Assembly: GCF_002715865.1 (NCBI RefSeq)
Contig: NZ_CP017696.1
Span: forward strand, 1,984,001 to 2,048,000
Origin: Bifidobacterium asteroides DSM 20089
GTDB taxonomy: Bacteria; Actinomycetota; Actinomycetes; Actinomycetales; Bifidobacteriaceae
Length of the DNA stretch: 64,000 bases
Direction of reading: 5' to 3'
Below, piece by piece: positions 18,350 through 27,714 of the stretch. Each line of letters starts with the position of its first letter. Position 1 is the stretch's first letter. The translations under genes and the position numbers were made by a program. A model generated the notes under the pieces. That model was not told the DNA's origin and searched no databases. It was given only the letters and a program-made list of their open reading frames with translations.

Positions 18350-19522
18350 ATGGGTCTTCTACATCCCGTTTCAACCCAGGATCTGGGAAGAATACACAGT
18401 ATCCGCTGGGATGACGCACATCGCATCTGCGGTGACGATGCCATATCCCTGTCGGTGGCAGACATGGATTTCAAAGCCCCGGACCCTTTGGTCCAGGCCG
18501 TGGTCAAGCGTGCTCAGGTGGGCGATTTCTGCTACACCTACCTGGACGCCTCATATAGACAGTCAGTGTGCGACTGGTTCAAAAGGCGCCATGGTTGGCA
18601 GATTAGTCCAGCCAGTCTGGTGCCGGTAGGCAGAATGGTGGAATCCTTGCCTGCCATACTCAGGGAGGCTCTACCGCCCGCCTGTTCGGTAATCGTTCCT
18701 TATCCTGCATACTCGCCCACCCCAACGGCGATTAAGGCTGCAGGGTGCAAGGTTCTTCCGTGGCTGCTCAAGATGGACGGACAAGGAAAATACCGATTCG
18801 ACTTTGATGCCCTTGGAGGCCTGCTTGACCAAGCTAGTGCGCTGGTAATCACCAATCCGCATAACCCCACTGGTCGCGTATGGACCCGTGACGAACTGGC
18901 CAAAGTGGCCAAGGCTGCTGCCAAGCATAATGTTCTGGTCATCTCAGATGAGTTCCATGCCGATCTGATCCATTCAGGATATCGATTTCAGCCTTATCTG
19001 ATTTCGTCGCCCGAAGCGGCTGGAGGCATCTCCTTTACCTCTCCGGGCAAAACCTTCAACATCGCTGGGCTGGAAACGGCCAATATCGTCGTTCCTGACG
19101 CTGATCTACGGCACAAGGTGGAGAAGGCCATTGATGATGCCGGCTGCCATAATCCCCGCTATTTTGCACAAGTTGCTACTCAAGCGGGATACGACCATTG
19201 CGCAGACTGGCTGGATGAGCTTCTGACCGAGATTGAGAGGCACACTGATTTTTTGCGAGACTGCGTTGCCGGGATGGATGGTGTGAAGCTGATTGAACCT
19301 GAAGGCACCTACCTGGCCTGGATAGATATGAGAGGGCTTGGACTCGAGGATGAGGAAATCGAAAAGCGGCTGGCTAAACAGGGTCTGATGCTGGATCCGG
19401 GGACTGACTTCGGCCAGGGTGGCAGCGGCTTTGTGCGCATCAACCTGGCAACAACTACGCCGATTCTGACCAAGGCCCTGTCGCGTATGAATCGGGCGCT
19501 TGGCACTTCAACGGAAAGGTAA
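18350..19522 (+). CDS. PLP-dependent C-S lyase / aminotransferase, MalY/PatB type
   Basis: A 390-residue fold-type I PLP enzyme of the MalY/PatB group, which cleaves the C-S bond of cystathionine, cysteine or S-alkylcysteines to give pyruvate, ammonia and a thiol. Visible are the N-terminal SLSVADMDFKAPDPL motif, the NPHNPTGRVW loop, the ISDEFHADL motif with the cofactor-binding Asp, and the PLP lysine in SPGKTFNIAGLE (Lys234). The length is normal. It sits between a PAS-HTH regulator and an NhaC-type antiporter, whose start is 7 bases after this stop. The substrate is unknown; transport partner and regulator suggest an inducible amino-acid breakdown route. Confidence 0.9.
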   Translation: MGLLHPVSTQDLGRIHSIRWDDAHRICGDDAISLSVADMDFKAPDPLVQAVVKRAQVGDFCYTYLDASYRQSVCDWFKRRHGWQISPASLVPVGRMVESLPAILREALPPACSVIVPYPAYSPTPTAIKAAGCKVLPWLLKMDGQGKYRFDFDALGGLLDQASALVITNPHNPTGRVWTRDELAKVAKAAAKHNVLVISDEFHADLIHSGYRFQPYLISSPEAAGGISFTSPGKTFNIAGLETANIVVPDADLRHKVEKAIDDAGCHNPRYFAQVATQAGYDHCADWLDELLTEIERHTDFLRDCVAGMDGVKLIEPEGTYLAWIDMRGLGLEDEEIEKRLAKQGLMLDPGTDFGQGGSGFVRINLATTTPILTKALSRMNRALGTSTER

Positions 19523-19529
19523 CCTTGCA

Positions 19530-21011
19530 ATGACGAAGGAAAAGAAACAAAGGGAGCAGCGCTCCCCCTCACTGCTCTTGGCGCTGACCCCAATTATTGC
19601 TATGGCGGTGTTCATGGGGGTTGGAGCCATCTGGCTGGAACTTCCCGCTGAGCCGATGCTTATCCTGGCTGCCGTGGTAGCAGCAATCATTGCCTACATG
19701 CTCGGTCACGGTTACGATGAGATGCTCAACACCATAGCCGAGAAGATTGCTGGGATCATGCCAGCTATGCTGATTCTGATAGTGGTGGGCATGCTTATCG
19801 GGTCCTGGATGATTGGCGGAACCATTCCGATGATGGTCTACTTCGGTCTCAGGATCGTATCGCCCCAGTACCTCTATCTGACGGCCCTGCTGGTCACGGC
19901 TATCACTTCGGTCTGCACGGGAACCTCCTGGGGTTCAGCAGGTACCATTGGCGTGGCCTTTATGGGAGTGGCGCTGGGTATGGAAGGCATCAATCCTGCC
20001 ATCGTCGCTGGTGCAGTGGTCAGTGGCGCCTATTTCGGGGATAAACTTTCCCCTCTGTCCGGAGATACCAACCTGGCTGCAGCCATCACCCATGTGAATG
20101 TGTTCACGCATATGAAGCACCTGTTGTGGACAACCTTCCCCTCCCTGCTGGTGTCAGCGATAGTCATGTTTGTGGCGGGCCGTGGTGTCCAGTCCACAGG
20201 TGGCAGCGGCTTTGACAAGGTTGCCGAGATGAATAACACGCTTTCGCAGGCCTTCACCTGGAACGTGGTCATGCTGCTTATACCCCTCCTGATCATCCTG
20301 ATCGGGTCTGCATGGAAGAAGCCGACCATCCCGGTCATGCTGCTCTCGTCGGTGGTCGCCATGTTCAATGCCGTCGTCATCCAGCACTTCTCCGTCACCA
20401 ACGCATTCAACGCGATTGTCAACGGATTCGACACCTCTATGCTTCCCAGGGGCTTCAACTTGGGTCCCGCAGCCAAGGACATCACCAGTCTGCTGAACCG
20501 GGGCGGTATGGAGAGCATGATGAGCACCCTCCTGATTGCATTCTGTGCCCTGTCCTTCGCAGGGGTGCTTTCGGCCTCCGGAGCTTTGAACAAGATCGTG
20601 GAATCCCTGCTCAAGATCAGCAAGAGCACCGGCTCATTGATTGTCGTCACCCTGCTGACCGGCATCCTGACCATATCCACCACCTGCAACGGCCAGGTCT
20701 CCCTCCTACTGCCTGGCGAGCTGCTGAGGCCTGTCTACATTCGCCGAGGTCTGCATCCCTGCAATCTTGGTCGAAGCATAGAGGATTCCGGCACCATATT
20801 CGAGCCGATCCTGCCTTGGACAGCCGCTGGCGCCTATATGGCGGCCACCTTGGGCGTACCTACGCTCTCTTATATGCCTTGGGCAATCCTCTGCTGGACC
20901 GGTGTGATTTTCGCCACCATCTGGGGATACACTGGAATCGGCATTCGCAAGCTGACACCGGATGAGCAGAAGACCATGCTCGCCGAGCTGGATAAGGAGA
21001 AGGAAGCATAG
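19530..21011 (+). CDS. nhaC: NhaC-family Na+/H+ antiporter
   Basis: A 493-residue membrane protein with about 11-12 hydrophobic segments. It has the family features TSVCTGTSWGSAGTIGVAF and the SGAYFGDKLSPLSGDTN motif diagnostic of NhaC transporters. NhaC members exchange Na+ for H+, and some move carboxylates or amino acids instead. The start ATG at 19530 is 7 bases after the lyase stop, with AAGG upstream, so the two are probably co-transcribed. The tight link to a C-S lyase leaves room for this protein being the importer of the lyase substrate (inference). A hairpin terminator follows. Confidence 0.88.
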   Translation: MTKEKKQREQRSPSLLLALTPIIAMAVFMGVGAIWLELPAEPMLILAAVVAAIIAYMLGHGYDEMLNTIAEKIAGIMPAMLILIVVGMLIGSWMIGGTIPMMVYFGLRIVSPQYLYLTALLVTAITSVCTGTSWGSAGTIGVAFMGVALGMEGINPAIVAGAVVSGAYFGDKLSPLSGDTNLAAAITHVNVFTHMKHLLWTTFPSLLVSAIVMFVAGRGVQSTGGSGFDKVAEMNNTLSQAFTWNVVMLLIPLLIILIGSAWKKPTIPVMLLSSVVAMFNAVVIQHFSVTNAFNAIVNGFDTSMLPRGFNLGPAAKDITSLLNRGGMESMMSTLLIAFCALSFAGVLSASGALNKIVESLLKISKSTGSLIVVTLLTGILTISTTCNGQVSLLLPGELLRPVYIRRGLHPCNLGRSIEDSGTIFEPILPWTAAGAYMAATLGVPTLSYMPWAILCWTGVIFATIWGYTGIGIRKLTPDEQKTMLAELDKEKEA

Positions 21012-21038
21012 AGTAATTTCTCCTGCTATAGCTAATCA

Positions 21039-21076
21039 GCGCTGCAACCGGGCAAATCGTGTTGTGGCGCTTTTCT
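21039..21076 (+). terminator. Rho-independent terminator after nhaC
   Basis: Arms GCGCTGCAAC (21039-21048) and GTTGTGGCGC (21061-21070) pair except for two central positions, with a 12-base loop, followed by TTTTCTT. It lies 28 bases after the nhaC stop. Confidence 0.6.
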
Positions 21077-22581
21077 TGTCAACTGGAAAGATAGGAATTG
21101 AGTGCTTCTAAACCGTTAGAAAAGCAAGGATTGAATTGGCGCGGTGACGATCGACTTTGAGGTGATTAATACCTCTATTTGTTCTCTCGTTTAATGCAGT
21201 TTTGAAATCTGTGATGTTGTAAACCTGCAAATGCGGGATAGACATATCAGTAAGAGCGCAAATTGAGCCATATTGAATAATTGCAAGGATCAGTTCTATA
21301 CTAAAGGCCCATCGGGTTTTGTAGGGCATATAAAAAGTGAATTGACACCTTAACGTTTGATTTTCGCGAATTCGAATTCAGCGTTAACTGTTGTGAGCAA
21401 TGGACTTGTCGGCGGCCCAGTTTCTTTGTCGACTCCAACCGCGAGTTTGATTATTTATCTGCGTACCGGGAATGCAGCTTATCCATATCGTCGTGCGTTC
21501 AGGACGGATGCGAATTTAGGTCATAAAGTTTAATGCACGGCTCTTTTCTCCATGCGGATCTGGGATTAGTAGACTGATGTTGCTGCAACAAAGGGTCAAG
21601 TAAGGGATGGTAAGCAGGTTACTGAATCATATGCTGGTCCCTTTATAAGGGAACTTTTGTTAAGAATTGCATTGATGCGGGAGGATCATATAGTGAGCGT
21701 AGCTGGTCATGAATGCCGGCTCGAACTGGCGTGCATCTAGATACCAGTAGCACCTCTTAAGTTCGTGACTACTGCTTTCAGAATACCGTTGAATCCGAGA
21801 GGCAGTCAGTAGATCACTGGCACGATCATGGTTATCGCAAGGCGCAAGGCAGACGTCGGGACTGTTTATTGACATCTGGATTACAGATGGTATATATAGG
21901 CTACTTGCCCATGCGCTATTGCTCTGTTTTGACGCCGATTCTGGGACCGGTTTGGTAATATAGACGCCCATCTTAACGCTTGGCTTAAGCGTCAGTTTAC
22001 GCTGCTTCTCAATTTATGCTATTCTCCACAGCGCGCATGATATACTCAACTATCTTATATTTAAGACGTTGTACCTTTAGGGGAATTGATTTACTTCCAG
22101 TGCAGTAACAGCATCAGGTTTATTGAACATGACTTTAGGGGGCAGAAACGGGGTAGGGAACTGTTTATGCATAGTTCTTTCTGTGCTCTGCTTAGAGAGT
22201 TAAGATTAATGGTCCTCACCTTGTAGAACACAAGCCGAGTCAAAACCTCAACCCCACCGATGCAGCCGAGGCTGTTGATTTTACTGAGAGTAAGATGTGT
22301 CCGCTGCGAATATCGGAATGATATACACAGTGTTGCAGAAAATAAATAACCATGACTTATCGTTTGACTACTGGAAGTATCTGTAAGCTAATATGGGTAT
22401 TGTGAATGCATAAAGACTTTCAAAAATAGGATTGATGGAAGATGACTAGTCTATCGATACCGCCATTGCCCAGCTTGGTCGAGAAGATAGCTGTTTTTAC
22501 TGAAATTTGTGAAACATTTACCTGCGATATCACTAGCAATGTGAATTTGTCCTCACTGGTTTGAAGGGAGAGACCAAATAA
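21077..22581. other. Long AT-rich region with no intact gene
   Basis: About 1.5 kb with frequent stops in all frames. Short open stretches exist but none is convincing: a GTG-started 46-codon frame at 21393-21533 (+) whose translation looks protein-like (contains RTGNAAYPYRR), and a 103-codon minus frame at 21660-21971 with poor composition. Near its right end is a 40-codon frame reported separately. The base composition is clearly lower in GC than the flanking core genes, consistent with a decayed acquired segment. Confidence 0.6.
22442..22564 (+). pseudogene. 40-codon ORF resembling the tail of a type I RM specificity subunit
   Basis: A complete ATG-to-TGA frame of 40 codons ends 17 bases before mod. 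Its translation contains SIPPLPSLVEKI followed, after the same 12-residue spacing seen in HsdS tails, by DITSN. HsdS proteins commonly end a domain with the pattern PPLxxQxxIVxxLDxFxxLxxDLTxGLP. The match is weak (a proline-leucine motif plus spacing) and the ribosome-binding site is poor. It could be a degraded hsdS fragment, a leader peptide for mod, or chance. Confidence 0.3.
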
Positions 22582-24429
22582 ATGACGGCCCAACGTCTAC
22601 AACTTACTTGGTATAACAAGGACAAAGCACTTATCTCCTCTGAGACTGGCAAGTACAGTTACTTATGGGTCGACCCTTCCGATCCTCGCTATTGCGAGAC
22701 CCATACTCTGGTATACGACAATTTTGTACGCGGCGAACAGCTTCCTAAGTCTGCAGAGTTTGAATACTCAAAACGGGCTGATCGGGAGCCTCAGGATGAC
22801 AATCTGCTCATTTTAGGAGAATCCGGTGATGTCCTCGAAGCTCTTACTCGTGTGCCTGAGTTAGCCGAGAAGTACGTTGGCAAGGTAAAACTTATTTATA
22901 TTGACCCGCCATTTAATACCTCGCAGGCTTTCGCTGATTATGAAGACAACCTTGAGCATTCTGTGTGGCTTACCATGATGCGGGATAGGTTATCCTATAT
23001 GAGGAAGCTACTAAGTTCTGATGGGTCAATCTGGGTTCATCTCGACGATGTAGAAGTTCATCGGATGCGAGTCCTCCTTGATGAGATCTTCGGTGCAGGC
23101 AACTTCATCTGCGATGTGATTTGGGAAAAACGAACAACTCGTGAAAATCGATCTGTGATGTCTGTTTCAACAGATTTTATTCTTGTTTATGCAAAGAAGA
23201 GTAGTTGTTGGGCAAAAGTCCGCAATCTTCTTCCAAGGGATAATTTGTTGGGTTATTCAAATCCTGACAGGGATCCGCGTGGTCCGTGGACTTCTGTACC
23301 GTTCACGGCTCAGTTTAATCCGGCAGAAAATGAGCGACGGTCACAAAGGTATACGCTTACGACTCCAGGCGGCGCACATTTGAAACCGCCACCGGGATCA
23401 GTTTGGAGATTCACTGAGTCTAGGTACAACGAATTGAAGGCTGACAACAGAATTTGGTTTGGTGCAGATGGTAAGGCCGGTCCCCGGTTGAAGAAGTTCG
23501 CTTCAGAAGTTCAGGAGGGGCTAGTTCCACATACGCTATGGTCGGCATCAGAGGTAGGCACAACTGATACTTCAAAGCGTGAAATTCAGGCATTATTCCC
23601 GGGTCTAGCGGCATTTTCTACTCCTAAACCGGAACGACTGCTCGAAAGAATTATTCATATCGGCTCTAACCCTGGGGACATCGTTCTGGATGCCTTTGCC
23701 GGATCAGGTACTACTGCTGCTGTTGCGCAGAAGATGGGTCGAAGGTGGGTGACATGCGAGCTGGTGAAGGACACATTCGATCGGTTCACGAAAGCACGCC
23801 TTGAGAAGGTAGTAGATGGCAAAGATCAAGGTGGAGTAAGTCGTAAAAGTGGAAACCGAATTGCAGCTGATGGTGTCGAACTGCCGGAAGGGGTTAGCGC
23901 AGAGGACGCAGCGAAATTTACAAACGTGCTAAACAAGCTTACAGCTGGTGATTCGGAAGCCAAAAAGGATCCCAGAATCAAAGCGTTGAAGTCAGCTTCG
24001 AAGACCAAGTATGCAAAGGAAGTGGTCAACTGGCGCGGCGGCGGCGGATTTCAGGTCGCTCACGTGTCTCCAGCATGTTTCAATTATGATCCAGATTTGG
24101 ATAGAGTTATGCTCACTCCAGAGGCTGCGGGTCGGACCTTGGTTGAGTCAGTGGCGGCGAATCTCGGGTTTACCCTGTTGCGTGCCGATGAAGATTACGT
24201 GTTTGATGCCCGTCGTGGCAATGCTTTTCTTAAGGTTGTCGAAGGCGTGGCTACGATTGAGCTTATAGATTTGTTAGTACCCCATATTCATTCAGGTGAG
24301 ACGATCGTGCTCGCCGCTACGGCTGTAATGGATGGTGTGCGTCAGTACCTGCGTAATGTAGTAAAAGGTTCACGTGTGGTAGCTTTGCCAGATGATATGT
24401 TCCGTTATTGCAAAGGTGATGATTTGTGA
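22582..24429 (+). CDS. mod: Type III restriction-modification DNA methyltransferase (Mod)
   Basis: A 615-residue beta-class DNA methyltransferase. The catalytic motif DPPF is at 108-111 within LIYIDPPFNTSQAF, and the AdoMet-binding motif FAGSGTT is near 372-378, the order typical of type III Mod subunits. The region between, about 170-330, is the variable target-recognition domain. Mod methylates adenine and gives the Mod-Res complex its sequence specificity. AAGGGAG lies 11 nt upstream of the ATG. The stop TGA shares a base with the res start (TGATG), so the two are coupled. Codon use is AT-richer than in the flanking core genes, suggesting horizontal acquisition. The target sequence cannot be predicted. 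Confidence 0.93.
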   Translation: MTAQRLQLTWYNKDKALISSETGKYSYLWVDPSDPRYCETHTLVYDNFVRGEQLPKSAEFEYSKRADREPQDDNLLILGESGDVLEALTRVPELAEKYVGKVKLIYIDPPFNTSQAFADYEDNLEHSVWLTMMRDRLSYMRKLLSSDGSIWVHLDDVEVHRMRVLLDEIFGAGNFICDVIWEKRTTRENRSVMSVSTDFILVYAKKSSCWAKVRNLLPRDNLLGYSNPDRDPRGPWTSVPFTAQFNPAENERRSQRYTLTTPGGAHLKPPPGSVWRFTESRYNELKADNRIWFGADGKAGPRLKKFASEVQEGLVPHTLWSASEVGTTDTSKREIQALFPGLAAFSTPKPERLLERIIHIGSNPGDIVLDAFAGSGTTAAVAQKMGRRWVTCELVKDTFDRFTKARLEKVVDGKDQGGVSRKSGNRIAADGVELPEGVSAEDAAKFTNVLNKLTAGDSEAKKDPRIKALKSASKTKYAKEVVNWRGGGGFQVAHVSPACFNYDPDLDRVMLTPEAAGRTLVESVAANLGFTLLRADEDYVFDARRGNAFLKVVEGVATIELIDLLVPHIHSGETIVLAATAVMDGVRQYLRNVVKGSRVVALPDDMFRYCKGDDL

Positions 24430-27026
24430 TGACAACAAAGCTAAATATTTGTTTCGACTCTGAAATGCTTGAGGAGATCAGTTCCGAGTTCGATCTGCGT
24501 GCACCCAATAAAGAAGCGCTTCAAAAGTTAATTTTTGCCCTTAGTGGGGATTATGACCCATCCGTGATGCAGGTACTCGATCTCGCTACGGGTGTGGGTA
24601 AAACTTATTTGATGGCTGCCTTTATGGAGTATCTGCGACGCCAGGGAATCGGTAATGTCGTGATTGTGACTCCGGGCAAAACAGTACAGTCTAAGACCGT
24701 GCAGAATTTCACCCCGGGTTCGCCGCGCTATATCAAAGGATCAGCTGTCCCTCCTGATGTGGTGACTCCACAGGACTATTCTGAGTGGGTGGCCAGGCTG
24801 GATGGACCTAAACAGCTCACATTCGGGGATGAAGTGCCGATGTTGGCTTTTATCTTCAACATCCAACAATTGATCGCTCCCAAGGATGCTGACGGCAGCA
24901 CCCACGGAACTACACAAGACGCTATACGTCGAAAGCCTCGAAGATTTGATGAGAATGCCGGTGTGCTATTCGACTACCTGAAAAGCCTCGATGATCTTGT
25001 CGTGATTGCTGATGAGTCCCACCTGTATGGTGCAACTGCGGTTGCGTTCAATTCTGCACTTAAAGAACTTGAACCGGCGGCAGCGATCGGCTTGACGGCA
25101 TCAGCGGATAAGAAGACCGACCACGTTATTTACGAGTATCCGCTTTACCGTGCTATAGCGGACAAATACGTAAAGGCGCCGGTGCTGACATTTCGTAAGG
25201 CTGGATACGGTACTGATAAAGCATCTGAAGAGCAGCAGCTGCGTGATGCGTTACAGTTGCGTGCTTTCAAGCAGACATACTATGACTCATATGCAAATAG
25301 CCATCATTTGGATCATATCAATGCTGTTGTATTTGTGGTCTGCTCTGATGTTGAGCATGCTACTCAAGTTGCGGATCTGTTACGCACCCCTGAATACCTC
25401 GGTAAGAAAGAGGCAGTTTTACAGGTGGATTCCAAACACGAGGATGAGCTGACACAGCGTCGTCTTGATGAACTTGACCGCCCGCAATCATCTGTACTTG
25501 CTGTCGTAAGCGTCAACAAACTTAAAGAGGGATGGGATGTGAAGAATATCGCCGTCATTGTGACCTTGAGGGCAATGGCTTCGGAGGTGTTGACTCAGCA
25601 AACGATGGGGCGAGGTCTACGCTTGCCGTTCGGCAAATACACGGATGTGTGGCAAATTGACCAGCTCGACATTATTGCACATCAATCCTTCAAAGAGTTG
25701 CTCACTGCCGAGAATGTACTCCATGAGTTCGGGCTGGAAGAAGCCGTTGCTGAACCGGACCAGGCCCAAATTGGAGAGGCGATTCACAAAGCCGCTGAGA
25801 TCTCTGGTGTAACCGGTGCAGATAATGCTGTGCCTAGCAGCGAAAGCAATCTAATTGCGGATGGAGTTTCTCATAAGCTTGTCGATGATGTCATGGATAG
25901 TTCTGATTTACGATTGGACACGGTACCGCTTAGCAAAGATAGCGACAACGGATTGCCTGGTGTTGGAATCCGAACGATCGCCGATACAGCACATGACTCC
26001 GAGCTGGAGTGGCAGACTATTTCGATTATGCGCAATCCGCGGTTCGCTAGTGTGACTTACCTGTTTCCGGTGACCACGATGACGGTGCAACAGCCGCCTA
26101 TTGAGCTATCTGAGATAAGTAATGCCGATGTTGAGCAAGCAGCTCGCCGTGTTACATCGACTGGCGACGTACTCTTTCGCAAAGAGATCGTCGCTGTTCT
26201 AGGAAAGGAACTTCGAGCCGAAGATCGCGAAAGCGCTGAAGTAGACTCAATACATGTCAATGATGAAGAGGCGTGCCACGCACTGGTCAAGCTGGTAATG
26301 AACATGTCGCTGGTGCCTAAGACTGAGAGTACCGCTCGCTATGTGAATAAATTCCTAGTGCCTGAGTTTATGAATGAAGTCACTTTCACTGGCTGGACGG
26401 TTAAATCTCTGGGCTCTGCAAGGAATGAGCTGCTTAAACTCGTGCAGGCCTACATAGCTAAGACCCTACGCGAAACACGAGAGGTACCAAGTATCCATCC
26501 CAAACAGATGCCCAGTGAAGGCTATATGCTCCCGCTTGGTGAGAGCGTGTACCCTCAGATTGAAACTAGCGGGCAGTTCATACGTGGTCGAGTATACAGT
26601 GGCTGGTTCAAATCTTTGTTTGAGGATGAGTCATTCGATTCTTTTACTGGAGAATATCAACTTGCTCGACTTCTGAATACGTCGCCGAGTATCCGGTGGT
26701 GGCAGCGATTGCATCCTCAAGATCGTGCTTTCGTGTATTACAACGCCAAGGATCGCTATTTTCCTGATTTCGTAGCCCAAGACACCAGTGATGTCTATTG
26801 GATTATTGAAGGCAAGGACGAGCGAGGTCGCGATGATGCCAGGGTTCAGGCTAAGCGCAGGGCTGCTGAGACATTGGTGCGTCGTCTTGTTGCTGAGGAA
26901 GCTTATGCAAACCAGCACTGGGGCTATTTGATTGCGTACGAACAGGATATTGCTCAAGCGGACTCGTGGGAAGATCTTAAGACTTTGGCACAACCAGTCA
27001 GCAACGTCGTAGATTCAAGGGATTAG
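24429..27026 (+). CDS. res: Type III restriction endonuclease subunit (Res)
   Basis: An 865-residue superfamily 2 helicase-nuclease. Walker A ATGVGKT is at 53-59, the DESH box (DEAD/DEAH-like motif II) near 195, and the helicase C-terminal motifs near 360-400 include QQTMGRGLRLPFG. A C-terminal PD-(D/E)XK nuclease shows FPDFVA, then WIIEGKDERG (Asp, Glu-x-Lys) near 785-805. It translocates and cuts DNA between two unmethylated head-to-head sites in complex with Mod. The start ATG at 24429 overlaps the mod stop; GTG at 24426 is an alternative. All catalytic motifs look intact, so the system is probably active. Confidence 0.93.
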   Translation: MTTKLNICFDSEMLEEISSEFDLRAPNKEALQKLIFALSGDYDPSVMQVLDLATGVGKTYLMAAFMEYLRRQGIGNVVIVTPGKTVQSKTVQNFTPGSPRYIKGSAVPPDVVTPQDYSEWVARLDGPKQLTFGDEVPMLAFIFNIQQLIAPKDADGSTHGTTQDAIRRKPRRFDENAGVLFDYLKSLDDLVVIADESHLYGATAVAFNSALKELEPAAAIGLTASADKKTDHVIYEYPLYRAIADKYVKAPVLTFRKAGYGTDKASEEQQLRDALQLRAFKQTYYDSYANSHHLDHINAVVFVVCSDVEHATQVADLLRTPEYLGKKEAVLQVDSKHEDELTQRRLDELDRPQSSVLAVVSVNKLKEGWDVKNIAVIVTLRAMASEVLTQQTMGRGLRLPFGKYTDVWQIDQLDIIAHQSFKELLTAENVLHEFGLEEAVAEPDQAQIGEAIHKAAEISGVTGADNAVPSSESNLIADGVSHKLVDDVMDSSDLRLDTVPLSKDSDNGLPGVGIRTIADTAHDSELEWQTISIMRNPRFASVTYLFPVTTMTVQQPPIELSEISNADVEQAARRVTSTGDVLFRKEIVAVLGKELRAEDRESAEVDSIHVNDEEACHALVKLVMNMSLVPKTESTARYVNKFLVPEFMNEVTFTGWTVKSLGSARNELLKLVQAYIAKTLRETREVPSIHPKQMPSEGYMLPLGESVYPQIETSGQFIRGRVYSGWFKSLFEDESFDSFTGEYQLARLLNTSPSIRWWQRLHPQDRAFVYYNAKDRYFPDFVAQDTSDVYWIIEGKDERGRDDARVQAKRRAAETLVRRLVAEEAYANQHWGYLIAYEQDIAQADSWEDLKTLAQPVSNVVDSRD

Positions 27027-27295
27027 CAACTTTTAGTGTTCGGTTCTAGTTTTGCGGGAGTCCAAGCATGAGCTGTTCCACAAGAGCTAACAAGGGCTAA
27101 CAATATATAGTTCTGGGCATCGAACAGATACTCAAAAATGACCTCAACACTTATCTGCATTTACCATGCAAGATATTTGCAATTAGAACGGACCTTCTGA
27201 TTATTAAAACTATGGGTTGTATAGCCTATTACTGATTAACGCGAAATTCTATGAGCTGTTCATGGTAATGGTTCTTGGCCATGGTATGTCTGAGG

Positions 27296-27607
27296 TTATC
27301 GGCGGCGGAGGTCTGGGATGTGTTTGGGCAGCTGGTCGGCTAGTTCGACGTCGAGCGCTTGGGTGACGGCGAGAATACTGCGCAGTCTGGGGTTGGCGGG
27401 GGTGTCAGGGTTCGATTCTCTGCGTTCAAGTTTCCAGTAGGTGAAGCGCGAGAGGCCTACGTCGGCCACAACCCTGTTTTCGAAGTACCCCTTGGCGGTG
27501 CGAACCCGGGCGATGTTGATGCCGAGTTCCTGGGCATAGTTCTTCCAGGCTGGATCAGTTTTGTCCATAAGCTCAATGCAGATAGGATGCCATGTTGGTA
27601 GGGTCAT
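27296..27607 (-). CDS. Small helix-turn-helix (Xre-like) regulator
   Basis: About 90-103 residues. A DNA-binding helix-turn-helix of the Cro/C1 type is visible in GINIARVRTAKGYFENRVVADVGLSRFTYWKLERRESNPDTP, the region before the C-terminal NPRLRSILAVTQALDVELADQL. The C-terminus ends with RRR. The start may be ATG at 27605-27607 or ATG at 27567-27569 (MDKTDPAW); neither has a clear ribosome-binding site. GC content is higher than in its neighbours. It stands between the type III res gene and a pseudogene, oriented toward res. A role in controlling nearby defence genes is possible but unproven. Confidence 0.7.
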   Translation of the reverse strand: MTLPTWHPICIELMDKTDPAWKNYAQELGINIARVRTAKGYFENRVVADVGLSRFTYWKLERRESNPDTPANPRLRSILAVTQALDVELADQLPKHIPDLRRR

Positions 27608-27714
27608 GCATACATGACATAGCGAGCACCGGGGTATTAACGTAAAGTTGGTTATGCTTGAGCCGGATGAAGGTCTCTGCCAACATTGGCTTTGGATTTA
27701 TGGGAAAGGCAATT

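Noticed and set aside
21660-21971. 103-codon minus-strand ORF
   Set aside because: Unusual residue mix rich in Ser, Cys, His and Tyr, no ribosome-binding site, and no motif; it reads like chance in a decayed region.
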